Origin: Anaerolineae bacterium
Lineage (GTDB): Bacteria; Chloroflexota; Anaerolineae; Promineifilales; Promineifilaceae
Length of the DNA stretch: 64,000 bases
Assembly (NCBI GenBank): GCA_030425205.1
Contig: JAUIAP010000006.1
Span: forward strand, 62,001 to 126,000
Direction: 5' to 3'
Shown one piece after another: positions 40,788 through 51,300 of this stretch. A program made the translations under genes and the position numbers. Every line of letters begins with the position of its first letter. The stretch's first letter is position 1. The notes beneath the pieces were generated by a model. It saw only the letters and a list, made by a program, of their open reading frames with translations, was not told the origin of the DNA and did no database searches.

Positions 40788-42800
40788 ATGGACAGTTTGA
40801 AACAGTTAGTCACACAAGCACAAAATGGGAACGATGATGCATTTGGGATGTTGATCGGCCGATTTCAAGATTTCGCCTACGCAACAGCCTACGGCTATCT
40901 TGGCGAACGGATGGCAGCACAGGATGCGGCGCAAGAGGCATTTCTGGAAGCGTATCGCACGCTGGAAAAGTTGCGCGAGCCCCATGCCTTCCCAGCATGG
41001 TTACGCCGCATCGTCTATAAACGCTGCGACCGTCAGACGCGCGGCATGCAGCCCGATTTACAACCGCTCTCCGATTGGTTGCCTTCACACAGCGAACATC
41101 CCGATTACATGCTTGAACAAATGCAGTTGCGTGCGGCGATACGGGCGGCGATTCATGATCTACCGCTAAACTATCGCGCCGTTGCCATCCCCTTCTATTT
41201 GCACGACCAATCACTACGCGAAGTTTCTGACGCGCTCGATCTGTCTATTGGCACAATCAAAAAGCGTCTTTTCACGGCGCGACAAGAATTGAGGAAAAAA
41301 CTCATGACAGGTTACACACCTTCGCAAGATCGACAATTTTCTGACAAAGTGCGCTTCGCCATTGCGCTCAAAAAGGGCGATTTAACGACGATTCGTCAAC
41401 TACTCAACCAAACAACCGACCACCTGACCACCTATTCTGAATGGGGCGCAGGCGCATACGCATGGTACTATCCGCTCGGTCAATTGCCGATTCACTGGGC
41501 GGCAGAAACCGGTCATGTCGCACTGGCGAAGCTGTTGGTGGAGTTTGGCGCGGATGTCAATTCGGCCGACAAACTCAACCGCACGCCCCTGCTTCTTGCC
41601 GCCCACATGGGGCAATCCGATATGCTCGATTGGCTACTCGAACAAGATGTCAACCTCAACACGCCGATGAAAACAGGGCAAACCGCCCTCCACATCGCTG
41701 CCGTTGATGGGCGAAGCGCAATCGTCGCGAAACTGCTCGCCGCCGGCACAGATGCAAACGCACGTGATCAAAACAACTATACGCCGCTCGATTGGGCAGT
41801 TTTTAGTGGCAACCAAGCCATTATCGATCAGTTCTCTGAACAAACCGCCAAGACGACAGTCGGAGAGACAAAAGCGCATCCAACGCCCACTGCAACAACT
41901 ATTCTCGAAACGGGCATCAAAATCATCGACTTCATGAGCCCACTCAAAAAAGGCGGGATCAATGGCGAGTTTGGACTGACGGGCGGCATTGGTTACGATG
42001 TGATGCTAGGGGAGTTGATGCGGCGGTTTGCACAATTTCATGGCGGAAGAACGGTACAGATCGGATTGGCGCATGGGGAGTATTCGGCCGAAAATCGACT
42101 CCTTCAGTGGCGCAATCTTGGTGTTGAGGAAAATGTCGAGCTATTCTACGGCAACGACGATGATTCTCCCGCTCGTCGGCAACACCTGCTAGACCGCGCA
42201 TTAGAGCGCGTCAATGAACTCGCGGAAGTGCAACCTGTATTGCTAACAGCCTATAGTAATTTCGCGCTGGCAGATGGTGTTCTTGATAAACTCAAAGCGG
42301 CGGCCGGCGGCCATGTGACAGTCTTGATTACCGCCAGCGAAGTGCTCGGAGCAGAACCTGAAGCACTAACAAATCTTGATAGCGCATTCACCTTCTCGCG
42401 TGCGCGGGCGCAGCAGTCGCTCTGGCCAGCCGTTGATTTGTTGCGGTCGTATGGAACGGTTTGGGAATCGGCCGAACACGCAAAGCTCGCCCAAGCGGTG
42501 CGCCGCGCCTATGCACTGTATGCTGAACTAAAGCCTGCCTATGATCGGGCTGGAATAGATATGTTTGATAATCCGATCTATACAGAACAGCACCGGGCAA
42601 CGTTCACCCGAGTACAGCGACTCGATCAATTCTTGTCGCAACCGCTGTTTGTGGCGCAGGCGTTTGCGGGAGTTTCGGCCGAATTTGTCCCCTACTCTCA
42701 CACGCTCGACATGACCCATGCTATCCTATCTGGTTCAATGGATGATCGCCCAATTGAAGATTTCGCCTTTATCGGCAAATGGTCGCCCGCTTGGTTCTAA
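40788..42800 (+). CDS. Fusion: ECF sigma factor, ankyrin repeats and degenerate F1-ATPase beta-like domain
   Basis: A 670-aa protein with an unusual domain order. Residues about 17-85 are sigma-70 region 2 ([43 protein letters not shown]). Residues about 109-174 are region 4 ([40 protein letters not shown]). Residues about 185-350 hold four ankyrin-type repeats ([65 protein letters not shown]). Residues about 371-667 match the nucleotide-binding and C-terminal parts of F1 beta, from [11 protein letters not shown] to [14 protein letters not shown] and [12 protein letters not shown]. The P-loop GxxGVGKT has become LTGGIGYD and Walker B is also lost, so this should not hydrolyse ATP. An in-frame TTG at 40740 could add 16 residues. 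Chromosomal position between pfkA and a PBP gives no clue to targets. Confidence 0.85.
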   Translation: MDSLKQLVTQAQNGNDDAFGMLIGRFQDFAYATAYGYLGERMAAQDAAQEAFLEAYRTLEKLREPHAFPAWLRRIVYKRCDRQTRGMQPDLQPLSDWLPSHSEHPDYMLEQMQLRAAIRAAIHDLPLNYRAVAIPFYLHDQSLREVSDALDLSIGTIKKRLFTARQELRKKLMTGYTPSQDRQFSDKVRFAIALKKGDLTTIRQLLNQTTDHLTTYSEWGAGAYAWYYPLGQLPIHWAAETGHVALAKLLVEFGADVNSADKLNRTPLLLAAHMGQSDMLDWLLEQDVNLNTPMKTGQTALHIAAVDGRSAIVAKLLAAGTDANARDQNNYTPLDWAVFSGNQAIIDQFSEQTAKTTVGETKAHPTPTATTILETGIKIIDFMSPLKKGGINGEFGLTGGIGYDVMLGELMRRFAQFHGGRTVQIGLAHGEYSAENRLLQWRNLGVEENVELFYGNDDDSPARRQHLLDRALERVNELAEVQPVLLTAYSNFALADGVLDKLKAAAGGHVTVLITASEVLGAEPEALTNLDSAFTFSRARAQQSLWPAVDLLRSYGTVWESAEHAKLAQAVRRAYALYAELKPAYDRAGIDMFDNPIYTEQHRATFTRVQRLDQFLSQPLFVAQAFAGVSAEFVPYSHTLDMTHAILSGSMDDRPIEDFAFIGKWSPAWF

Positions 42801-42840
42801 AGATTAATGGGTGCGTTTCATCTCGGTTGGTGTGTGTTTC

Positions 42841-42989
42841 GGGATTTGGAAATCCGTTAGTGTCACGAAGTTTTCGCCATAATGTAAGAGTGGTGCGTGA
42901 TACGTGGTGCGTGATACGCATCCAGTCACGCACCACGCACCACGCACGAAAGTAGCGAAAACTAAAGTTACTAATGGAATCCCAAATCA
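42841..42989. repeat. Large imperfect palindrome (MITE-like) with inner GTGCGTGATAC repeats
   Basis: Outer arms of about 35 nt match imperfectly: GATTTGGAAATCCGTTAGTG on the left against TGATTTGGGATTCCATTAGT read from the right, both ending AGTTTTCGC. Inside, two direct copies of GTGGTGCGTGATAC on the left pair with CACGCACCACGCACCACGCA on the right. It has no ORF and lies between the fusion gene and the PBP gene. The rest of that 400-bp gap shows no gene. Confidence 0.7.
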
Positions 42990-43208
42990 CTATAGTCCAT
43001 GTAAACGCATCTACAAGAATCAGTGTGATTTATGACAATCCACATTTATCCCCCGCCTACCCTCCAAATTCCTTACGATTTCCAAAAATCACGCCAAATT
43101 TCCTCCGTCTTACAGTGCGATATGCCATAATGCAACGTTGAATGGGCGTTTAGCCTGCAATCCTATTTCTGAAAAATGCTGTTTAGTCATCGTAGACAAC
43201 AATAGAAA

Positions 43209-46200
43209 ATGAGAACCACACGCATCCTTCGCTCAAAACGTAAATATAAAAGCAAAAAGCGCAATCCATTTAAGATGATCGCCATCGTCTTTAGCCTTTT
43301 TGTGATGATGTTCATGTGCGCGACGACGACTGCGCTGGCGGGCGGACTGACAGGTGTTGTGGGCGTATACAGCTACTTCACCCGCGATCTCCCCGACTTC
43401 ACCGAACTTGAAAAGCTCGACACTGAAGAAGGCGACGCATTTGAGACGACAAAAATCTATGCGTGGGGAGAAGACAAGGACGGTGATGGCGGCAAGGATC
43501 TCGTTCTGATTTATGAAATCATCGACCCGTTCGGTGGCGACCGCCAATGGATTGCACTCAACCAGATTCCGCAACATCTGATCGATGCAACTGTCTCAAT
43601 CGAGGATAAATCATTTTGGACAAATGCAGGCTTCGATGTTGAGGGGATTGGTCGTGCATTTTACGAATATGTACTCAAAGGGGGCGGCGTGCAGGGTGGT
43701 TCCTCCATCACGCAGCAAGTCGTTAAAAATAACCTCATTCAGGAAGAGCGGCGCGTCATTGGGGATGAGATCGATTTAGACGACTATCGCCGCAAAATTG
43801 AAGAGGTCGTTCTCTCATCGCGTATCTCCACAGTCTACACAAAAGAGCAGATTATGGAGTGGTATCTCAACAGCAACTTCTACGGCAATCTCGCCTACGG
43901 CATCGAGGCTGCCAGTCGAGTCTATTACGATCAACCCGCCAGCCAATTGACCATTGCCCAAGCAGCGATGCTGGCCGCCATTCCACAGTCACCAGCCTTT
44001 AATCCGATCGATAACTTTGAACCAGCTAAGGCCCGTCAAGAACTGGTGCTCTATGCCATGTTCCGAGAAGGGTATCTCGACCGTGAGACATTTTTGGCGG
44101 CACAAGCGGAAGACGTATCACCAAAAGCTACTTTCGAAGAACGCTTCGACATCATTTCACCCCATTTTGCGACCTATGTGCGGCAGGAGTTAGAGCAGAA
44201 ATTCGGCCGAGATCGCGTCATTCGGGGGGGTCTTACCGTCTATACGAGCCTCGACTTAGAAATGCAGGAGCAAGCAGAATGTGTCGCACGTGCGCAGGTC
44301 GCACAGTTGAGCAGCGAGCCGAACCTGCTGCCAGCCGATGAACTGGCACGCTGTGACGCGCTGCAATATCTCGACCCACGCCCACCATGGGGCAAACAAG
44401 GCGACCTCAACGTCAGCAATGCAAGCGTGATCATGCTCGACCCACGCACGGGTGAGATTAAGGCGATGGTTGGCAGCTTGAACTATTGGGATGAGTCGAT
44501 AGATGGCAAATTTAACGTCGCCGTCAATGGTCTACGGCAGCCAGGTTCCTCGTTTAAGCCCTTCACCTATCTGACCGCCCTAATGCAAGGGTACACGCCC
44601 GCAACGATGATGCTCGATGTCGAAACAGACTACGGGACTCCCTACAACGGGATTGCCTATGTGCCGCAAAACTATGATCGTGAATTCAATGGACCGATGC
44701 GGATGCGTGTGGCACTGGCGAATAGTTACAACACGACCGCCGTTGAAGCGATGAGTTGGGTGGGTGTCGATACGACGATCCGCACAGCGCACAGCATGGG
44801 AATTACGACGCTGGAAGACCCATCAGAATATGGCTTGCCGCTGACGCTAGGTGGTGGCGAGGTCAAGCTGATAGACATGGCGTATGCGTTTAGTGTTTTT
44901 GCCAATGAGGGGTTGATGGTGGGTGAGGTTGTGCCAGAACAACAGCAACGGCTCGGCTATCGCACGCTCAACCCTGTCTCAATTTTGCGCGTTGAAGACC
45001 GCAATGGGCGCGTGCTCTATGACTACAATCAGCCGCAAGGACGCCGCATCATTTCACCCCAGTTGGCATTCTTGATGAATGATATGATGAGCGATACGAC
45101 GGCGCGTTGTGCAGCATTTGGCTGTCCCAATGCGCTGGAGATGCGCGATGGTCGTCAAGTTGCCGCCAAAACGGGAACGACCAATAGCTACAAAGATTCA
45201 TGGACAATCGGCTACACGCCGCAAATGGTGATTGGTGTCTGGTTGGGCAACTCGAATAATGCGGATATGGACGAAGTGCCGGGTTCGCTCGGCGCGGCTC
45301 CGCTCTGGAATGCGCTGATGAGTTGGGCTATGAAAGATCAACCTAAACTCTCGTGGTTGCCGCCTGCGGGCATTATTACAAAGACGGTTTGTGATTTGAA
45401 CGGGATGCTGCCGAGCGAAACCTGTCCGACTGTTCAGGAGTATTTTATTGAGGGGACAGAACCGACGCTGATCGACAACATGTATCAAAAGTTCAAGATC
45501 AATCGCGCGACGGGACGCTTGGCAACGGCCGCAACACCGCCTGAACAGATCGACGAGAAAGTATTTGTGGTCTATCCCGATCGTGCACTAGACTGGGCGC
45601 GGGAGACCAACAAACAGCGACCGCCCAACCAGTTTGATGATCTTTCCGTCAATCCAGAGGCCGCGGGCAATGCGGCGATTATTCAACCACAGCCATTCTC
45701 GTTTGTGCGTGGGACGGTTGCCATTCAAGGCAATGCGCGTTCGGCCGATTTCTCACACTACAATCTGCAATTCTTCCCCACCAGCAACCCCAACGACGTG
45801 CGATCACTCGTCCTCAACAATCCAGATTCGCGCACCAACTTCACGCTGGGTGGCTGGGACACAACCTTCTTGCAAGATGGCGCATACACGTTGTTGCTGC
45901 AAGTTTTCAATAAGGATGGTGTCGTTGTGGAGGAGGCGCGGTCAGGCGTAACGGTGGACAATTCACGGCCAGAAGCGTTTATCGCCTTCCCGTTTGAGGG
46001 CGCACAGCTCTTCGTTGAAGACGAGTTCGTCGTCATTCAAGCACAAGCGATTGACGCATTTGCGATTGAGCGCGTCAACTTCTTTGTCGATGGCTCAGGC
46101 GTCCCGTTTGCCATCAGCACCGTCCCACCCTTCACCGAAAAATGGAACATTCCGGGTCCCGGTTGTCATAGCTATCGGGTGCAAGTATTCGATGGGGCGG

Positions 46201-46250
46201 GCAATAGTGCGATGAGTGAGCCCGTGAGTGTCTGTTTTTCAGAGCGGTAG
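43209..46250 (+). CDS. Class A penicillin-binding protein (PBP1A family)
   Basis: A 1013-aa bifunctional peptidoglycan polymerase and crosslinker. A Lys/Arg-rich tail precedes one membrane span (about residues 22-48). The GT51 glycosyltransferase domain has SIEDKSFWTNAGFDVEGIGRA, GGSSITQQVVKN and the RRKIEEVVLSSRI segment. The transpeptidase domain has the serine in QPGSSFKPFTYL (SxxK), the ANSYNTTAVEAM triad and KTGTTNSYKDSW. After the catalytic part come about 250 extra residues with an Ig-like beta-rich tail (PFSFVRGTVAIQGNARSADF, VDGSGVPFAIS). No clear Shine-Dalgarno before the ATG. Confidence 0.95.
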   Translation: MRTTRILRSKRKYKSKKRNPFKMIAIVFSLFVMMFMCATTTALAGGLTGVVGVYSYFTRDLPDFTELEKLDTEEGDAFETTKIYAWGEDKDGDGGKDLVLIYEIIDPFGGDRQWIALNQIPQHLIDATVSIEDKSFWTNAGFDVEGIGRAFYEYVLKGGGVQGGSSITQQVVKNNLIQEERRVIGDEIDLDDYRRKIEEVVLSSRISTVYTKEQIMEWYLNSNFYGNLAYGIEAASRVYYDQPASQLTIAQAAMLAAIPQSPAFNPIDNFEPAKARQELVLYAMFREGYLDRETFLAAQAEDVSPKATFEERFDIISPHFATYVRQELEQKFGRDRVIRGGLTVYTSLDLEMQEQAECVARAQVAQLSSEPNLLPADELARCDALQYLDPRPPWGKQGDLNVSNASVIMLDPRTGEIKAMVGSLNYWDESIDGKFNVAVNGLRQPGSSFKPFTYLTALMQGYTPATMMLDVETDYGTPYNGIAYVPQNYDREFNGPMRMRVALANSYNTTAVEAMSWVGVDTTIRTAHSMGITTLEDPSEYGLPLTLGGGEVKLIDMAYAFSVFANEGLMVGEVVPEQQQRLGYRTLNPVSILRVEDRNGRVLYDYNQPQGRRIISPQLAFLMNDMMSDTTARCAAFGCPNALEMRDGRQVAAKTGTTNSYKDSWTIGYTPQMVIGVWLGNSNNADMDEVPGSLGAAPLWNALMSWAMKDQPKLSWLPPAGIITKTVCDLNGMLPSETCPTVQEYFIEGTEPTLIDNMYQKFKINRATGRLATAATPPEQIDEKVFVVYPDRALDWARETNKQRPPNQFDDLSVNPEAAGNAAIIQPQPFSFVRGTVAIQGNARSADFSHYNLQFFPTSNPNDVRSLVLNNPDSRTNFTLGGWDTTFLQDGAYTLLLQVFNKDGVVVEEARSGVTVDNSRPEAFIAFPFEGAQLFVEDEFVVIQAQAIDAFAIERVNFFVDGSGVPFAISTVPPFTEKWNIPGPGCHSYRVQVFDGAGNSAMSEPVSVCFSER

Positions 46251-46260
46251 CATAGGTCAA

Positions 46261-46294
46261 ACACCGAGTTTCTGGCAGAAACTCGGTGTTTTCG
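46261..46294. terminator. Terminator between PBP gene and argS
   Basis: ACACCGAGTTTCT (46261-46273) pairs perfectly with AGAAACTCGGTGT (46277-46289), 3-nt loop, then TTTTC. It is 10 bp past the PBP stop and probably serves convergent argS as well. Confidence 0.9.
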
Positions 46295-46322
46295 GGCTTA
46301 TGATTTACATTCAATCGTCTGC

Positions 46323-47990
46323 CTACATGCGATCAGGCGCAGACATACCCATAAGATCAAGCACACGGGCGAATACAAGTTGCGCGGCGCGGTAGAGGCG
46401 TAGTCGTGCGTGGGCGAGTTCGTCGGATACGCCGTCGCCAATAACGCGGGCGGCATCGTACATTGGGTGGAAGGCTGCCGCAAGGTCGTAAGCGTAGAAG
46501 GCGATGTGGTGCGGCTCGAAATTTTCGGCCGAAAATTCAATCACATCCGCCAACTCCAACGCCTTGAGCAAAAACGCCTGTTCATGCGGGTGCGTCAATA
46601 AACTCAAGTCAGCATTTGCGTCCGCGTTTGGATCGTTCCCCTGCTCCTCCCACTTACGGAAAATACCAGCACAGCGCACATGCGCATTTTGAATGTAGAA
46701 GACAGGATTCTTGTCTGACCGTTCGAGCGCAATGTCTAGGTCAAAGTTTACGTGACTGTTCGCCGAGCGTGAAATCATGAAGTAGCGCACAGGATCAGGC
46801 CCAACCTCATCAACCAATTCATCGAGCGTCACGTAAACACCGCGCCGCGTACTCATCTTGAGCTGTTCGCCATCGCGAATCAACGTCACGATTTGGTGCA
46901 GCAGCGTATGGACAAATTCTGTGTCATAGCCGAGCATCTGCACACCTATCAACACTTGTGGGGCGACGGCATGATGGTCAGGGCCAAAAATATCAACGAC
47001 GACATCAAAGCCACGCTCCGCTTTATTCTTGTGATAGGCGATGTCTGGCACACGATAGGTTGGCAAGCCATCACTTGAACGAATCGCCACACGATCTTTA
47101 TCATCGCCAAATGCCGTTGTCTTCAACCATTGGGAGCCATCCTCTTTGGCATAGAGATAACCATTTTGGTGCAAGGTTTCGAGCGCGGTTGTCAAACTGC
47201 CATCTTGGTAAAGCTCCGCTTCATTGAAGTAGCGATCATGTGAGATGTTGATGCGTTTGAGACTTGCCTTCTGCTGCACACTGATTTGTGCCTTCGCATA
47301 ATCGGCAAACCAATCGCTTGGCTCATCTGCCTTGCCGTCACCATATTGGCTGACCAGCTCTTTGGCGATGTCGATCAGATAGTCGCCTTGATAGTGATCA
47401 TCTGTCAGCTCGGCAGCTTGCCCGATCGCTTGCAGATAGCGGATTTTGGTCGCTTCGCCTAAAAGCTGAATCTGGCGGCCTGCATCGTTGTAGTAGTATT
47501 CGAGTTCGACATGGTAGCCAGCAGCACGCATGAGACGCGCCAAGGTGTCACCGATGACACCGCCACGTGTTCGGCCGATTGTGATTGGCCCCGTCGGGTT
47601 TGCACTGACACATTCGATCTGCGCCCGTTTCCCCTGCCCAAACGTCACATTGCCAAACGTCTTGGCATTGCCAATGATGTCGTCAACGATGTTCGCCACA
47701 AAGTCGGCACTGAGACGGAAATTCATAAAGCCCGGTCCCGCTAGGGTTGTCTCAGAGATAAAGGGGGGTGGCGCAAAGTGGGCGACGATCTGTTCCGCAA
47801 TTTTGCGTGGTGCCATCCGCGCAGGACGCGCCAACTGCATGGCAACGGGGCTGGCAAAATCACCATGCGTCGTGTCGCGCGGTCGTTCCACAGGAATCGT
47901 CGGAATATCAAATTCAGGCAGTAAATCAGCCTTTTGTGCCGCTTCAATCGCAGCGGCGAGGGCGACAGAAATTTGTTGTGTCAGTTGCAT
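46323..47990 (-). CDS. argS: Arginyl-tRNA synthetase
   Basis: Charges tRNA-Arg. It has the Arg_tRNA_synt_N domain at the N-terminus, the class I core starting CVSANPTGPITIGRTRGGVIGDTLARL, the Arg-binding region YYYNDAGRQIQLLGEA, the KMSKS-like loop KMSTRRGVYVTLDEL, and the DALR anticodon-binding domain (NPVFYIQNAHVRCAGIFRKW). The HIGH motif is written TIGR here, so both histidines are replaced; in related ArgS the region is commonly HVGH or TVGH. Size (555 aa) is standard, so the gene is intact. Confidence 0.95.
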   Translation of the reverse strand: MQLTQQISVALAAAIEAAQKADLLPEFDIPTIPVERPRDTTHGDFASPVAMQLARPARMAPRKIAEQIVAHFAPPPFISETTLAGPGFMNFRLSADFVANIVDDIIGNAKTFGNVTFGQGKRAQIECVSANPTGPITIGRTRGGVIGDTLARLMRAAGYHVELEYYYNDAGRQIQLLGEATKIRYLQAIGQAAELTDDHYQGDYLIDIAKELVSQYGDGKADEPSDWFADYAKAQISVQQKASLKRINISHDRYFNEAELYQDGSLTTALETLHQNGYLYAKEDGSQWLKTTAFGDDKDRVAIRSSDGLPTYRVPDIAYHKNKAERGFDVVVDIFGPDHHAVAPQVLIGVQMLGYDTEFVHTLLHQIVTLIRDGEQLKMSTRRGVYVTLDELVDEVGPDPVRYFMISRSANSHVNFDLDIALERSDKNPVFYIQNAHVRCAGIFRKWEEQGNDPNADANADLSLLTHPHEQAFLLKALELADVIEFSAENFEPHHIAFYAYDLAAAFHPMYDAARVIGDGVSDELAHARLRLYRAAQLVFARVLDLMGMSAPDRM

Positions 47991-48010
47991 GTGTAAATTA
48001 TTCTTCTTGA

Positions 48011-48091
48011 GTGGACATGCCTAAAACGTAAAGCGTAAAACGCAACACAAATCATTACGTTTTACGCCCTTTGTTTTACGTTTATGCCACG
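48011..48091. repeat. Palindrome built on the CGTAAAACG word
   Basis: AAAACGTAAAGCGTAAAACG (48022-48041) on the left and CGTTTTACG plus TTTTACGTTTATGCCACG on the right form an imperfect hairpin of about 30 nt per arm. It lies upstream of argS and of the megasynthase operon. The following stretch to 48331 carries no other feature I can support and probably holds the promoter for the synthase operon. Confidence 0.65.
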
Positions 48092-48331
48092 CATAACCTA
48101 AAAGCTTTTCTACAATTGTAGCATGGGGAAATGTGGGATGCGATTGCAGGTCTAAGAGGGATTACTAATCAGTCAGTAGAACGACAATATGCGACCTATG
48201 TGTAGAGTAACACGTTTTTTGTGCGTTGGTTTCGCTCTCTAAAGAAATTGGTGAAATTTCTCACAAGTGAAAATCGCATCCGTATACTATGGGTTACAAG
48301 TTCAGGATTTAACGTGAGAAGAGTGAGTTAT

Positions 48332-51300
48332 ATGCAAAATTTTCTGATTATCGGCCGAACAATCACAACCTCTCCCGCAATTGCAATTGCGGCCAGTCGC
48401 GCAGGCGGACTTGGGCTACTCGACTTGACAGGAGCAGACTTAGCGACAGCACAATCCGCGTTGGCTGAGCTTGCGCGTTATGCTGGCGAGTATGGGGTGG
48501 TATTATCGGCCGAAATTGCCCCCACTCTGCTCAATGAACTCCCCGATTGCGTTTCAACCGTCGTTTTTTCCGCCGCCAACTATCGCAAAACATGGCTCAA
48601 AAAAGCCCAACGGTCGCAGCGGTGGGCATGGGTTGAGCTGTACGATCAAGCGGAGGCGGATCAAGCGGCAAAATGGGGCGCCGATGGGCTGCTCTTGCGC
48701 AATCGTGCGCGTCTCACCAATATAAGGGCGGCGTGCGATTTGCCCATCTATGTGCAGGGTGCGATTGAACGCAGCGACATTGCTGAGCTACGCAATGAGG
48801 GAGCATTCGGGATCATCTTGCGTGATGAGTTGGCGTTAACACGCGAGGCGCAATTGCCTTTAAACATCCAAAACAAAATCATCGCGGGAAACATTGACCC
48901 GCTTATAACGCAATTTGGCGCAGGCGTTAAACTTGCGGCCGACTATGCTAGCCAAGCGCGCACCGTCGGTGGCGTGTTGCGCAATCTGCGGGCGGCAACA
49001 CCTGAGCCAATGGTGATTGCCAAACCGGCCGAAATTGCGATTATTGGCATCGAATGTGTTTTGCCCGGCGCGAAAAACAAACAACAGTTTTGGGAGAACA
49101 TTCTCGACAGCGTCTATGCGATTCAAGAGGTGCCTGCCGATCGCTGGGATAGCGATCTCTACTTTGACCCAGACCGCAAGGCAAAAGATAAACTGTATTC
49201 AAAGTGGGGCGGCTTCATCGACGATGTGCCGTTTGATCCGCTTGAATTTGGAATGCCGCCCAACTCGCTCAAGGCAATCGACCCGATGCAGCTATTGGCG
49301 TTAAAGGTTGCAAAAGGGGCGTTGCAAGATGCGGGTTACGCGGGACGTGACGTAAACCAGCGCAATACAGGCGTGATTTTGGGCTGTAGCGGTGGGCTGG
49401 GTGATGTCGGGCAGTATTACCTGCTCCGCACCATGTTGCCGTCTGTGATTGGGGAAGACGCGGCGGCATATCAACAAAACACCCATCTACCAGAGTGGAC
49501 CGAAGATTCATTTGCAGGCTTATTGCCCAATGTCACTGCCGGACGCATCGCCAATCGGCTCGATTTTGGGGCGGTCAACTATGTCGTTGATGCGGCGTGC
49601 GGCTCGTCATTGGCGGCCGTGCATTTGGCGACAAAAGAGCTAAACAGCGGCAATGCGGACATGATGGTGGTTGGTGGGGTTGATACGGTTCAGTCTCCCT
49701 TCGGATTTATGTGTTTCAGTGCAACAGGCGCGCTCACGCCAACTGGACATCCACGCCCATTCGACGCGGATTCGGACGGGATCGCCATCAGCGAAGGGGT
49801 TGTGATGCTCGTGTTAAAGCGGCTGGCTGATGCGGAACGCGACGGGGATCGCGTCTATGCAGTCTTACAAGGGGTCAGCGGGAGCAGTGATGGGCGCGCG
49901 TTGGGGATGACGGCGCCACGCTTGGAAGGGCAGCAGTTGGCATTGCAACGGGTCTATGAACAGTCGGGCATCGATCCAATATCGGTCGATCTGTTTGAGG
50001 CGCATGGCACGGGAACGGCGGTCGGAGATCGGACTGAGGCCAAGTCGCTCAATGAATTCCTCGCAGAACGTGGCGCGGCGGCAAATCGGCAGGCGATTGG
50101 ATCAGTCAAGTCGATGATTGGACATACGAAGGCGGCAGCGGGAGTAGCGGGGCTGGCAAAAATTGCGCTGGCGTTGCATCACAAAACGTTGCCACCGACG
50201 CTGGGCGTTACGACACCGAATCCGAAGGCTGGATTTGGCAGCGGCCCCCTCTATGTCAACAGTGAGACGCGACCCTGGATCAAGCGGGGCGACCTGCGGC
50301 GGGCGGCGGTCAGCGCGTTTGGATTTGGGGGCACGAATTTTCATGCGCTTTTAGAAGAGTATCGCGATGATTATGTCAAGGTTGGGGCGCGGCAGAAGTG
50401 GTCGGCCGAACTGTTTTGGTTTTCGGCCGAAACGCCAGAAAAGTTGACGCTGCAACTAAAGTCGGTGCTTGCGCAACTAAATGAGCGGGTTAATCTGGCC
50501 GACTTAGCCTATTCCGTTTGGGCGAACCGCACTGGGAATGTGCAAAAGGTGTTTGTTGCCAATGATGTGTCAGACTTAAAGAATCAGCTTTTGCAGGCGT
50601 TGCAAGCTGGCAGCGTGGCTATCGAAAATAGTAACGGAAAGGTTGCATTCTTGTTTTCGGGACAAGGCTCGCAATATGTCAACATGGCACGCGAGTTGGC
50701 TATTTTGTTTGACGAAATACGCGACGCATTTGAAGAGGCAGATGCCGTTTTAGAGCGACCAATTAGCCACTATGTCTTTCCATCACCCGCGTTTGATAAG
50801 ACGACCGTGCAGGAGCAACAGGCGGCGCTAACGGCGACCAACATCGCGCAACCCGCGCTAGGGACGACAGAGATTGGGATGTTGCGGCTGTTAGGGGCGT
50901 TGGGAATTTCGGCCGATGTGACAGCTGGCCATAGCTATGGTGAGTATGCGGCGTTACATGCGGCGGGCGTGATCGATGCGCGGACATTGTTAAAACTTTC
51001 GGCCGAAAGAGGTCGCTGCATGGTTGAGGCGGGGGGGGATGCGCTGGGGACGATGGCTGCTGTTTCGGCCGATGCAACTACGGTGCAAGCCCATATCAAA
51101 CCACTCAAAAATGTGTGGCTCTCGAACATCAATTCGCCGCAGCAAACGATTATTGCTGGCACCGATGAGGGGGTTGCCGAGGCGGTTAAAACGCTGCAAG
51201 CAGTCAACTTAACCGTCAAGAAGATGAACGTCGCGGCGGCGTTCCATTCGCCCGTTGTGGCGCGGGCGAAAGATGCGTTTGCAGAAGTGCTGCAAGAGGT

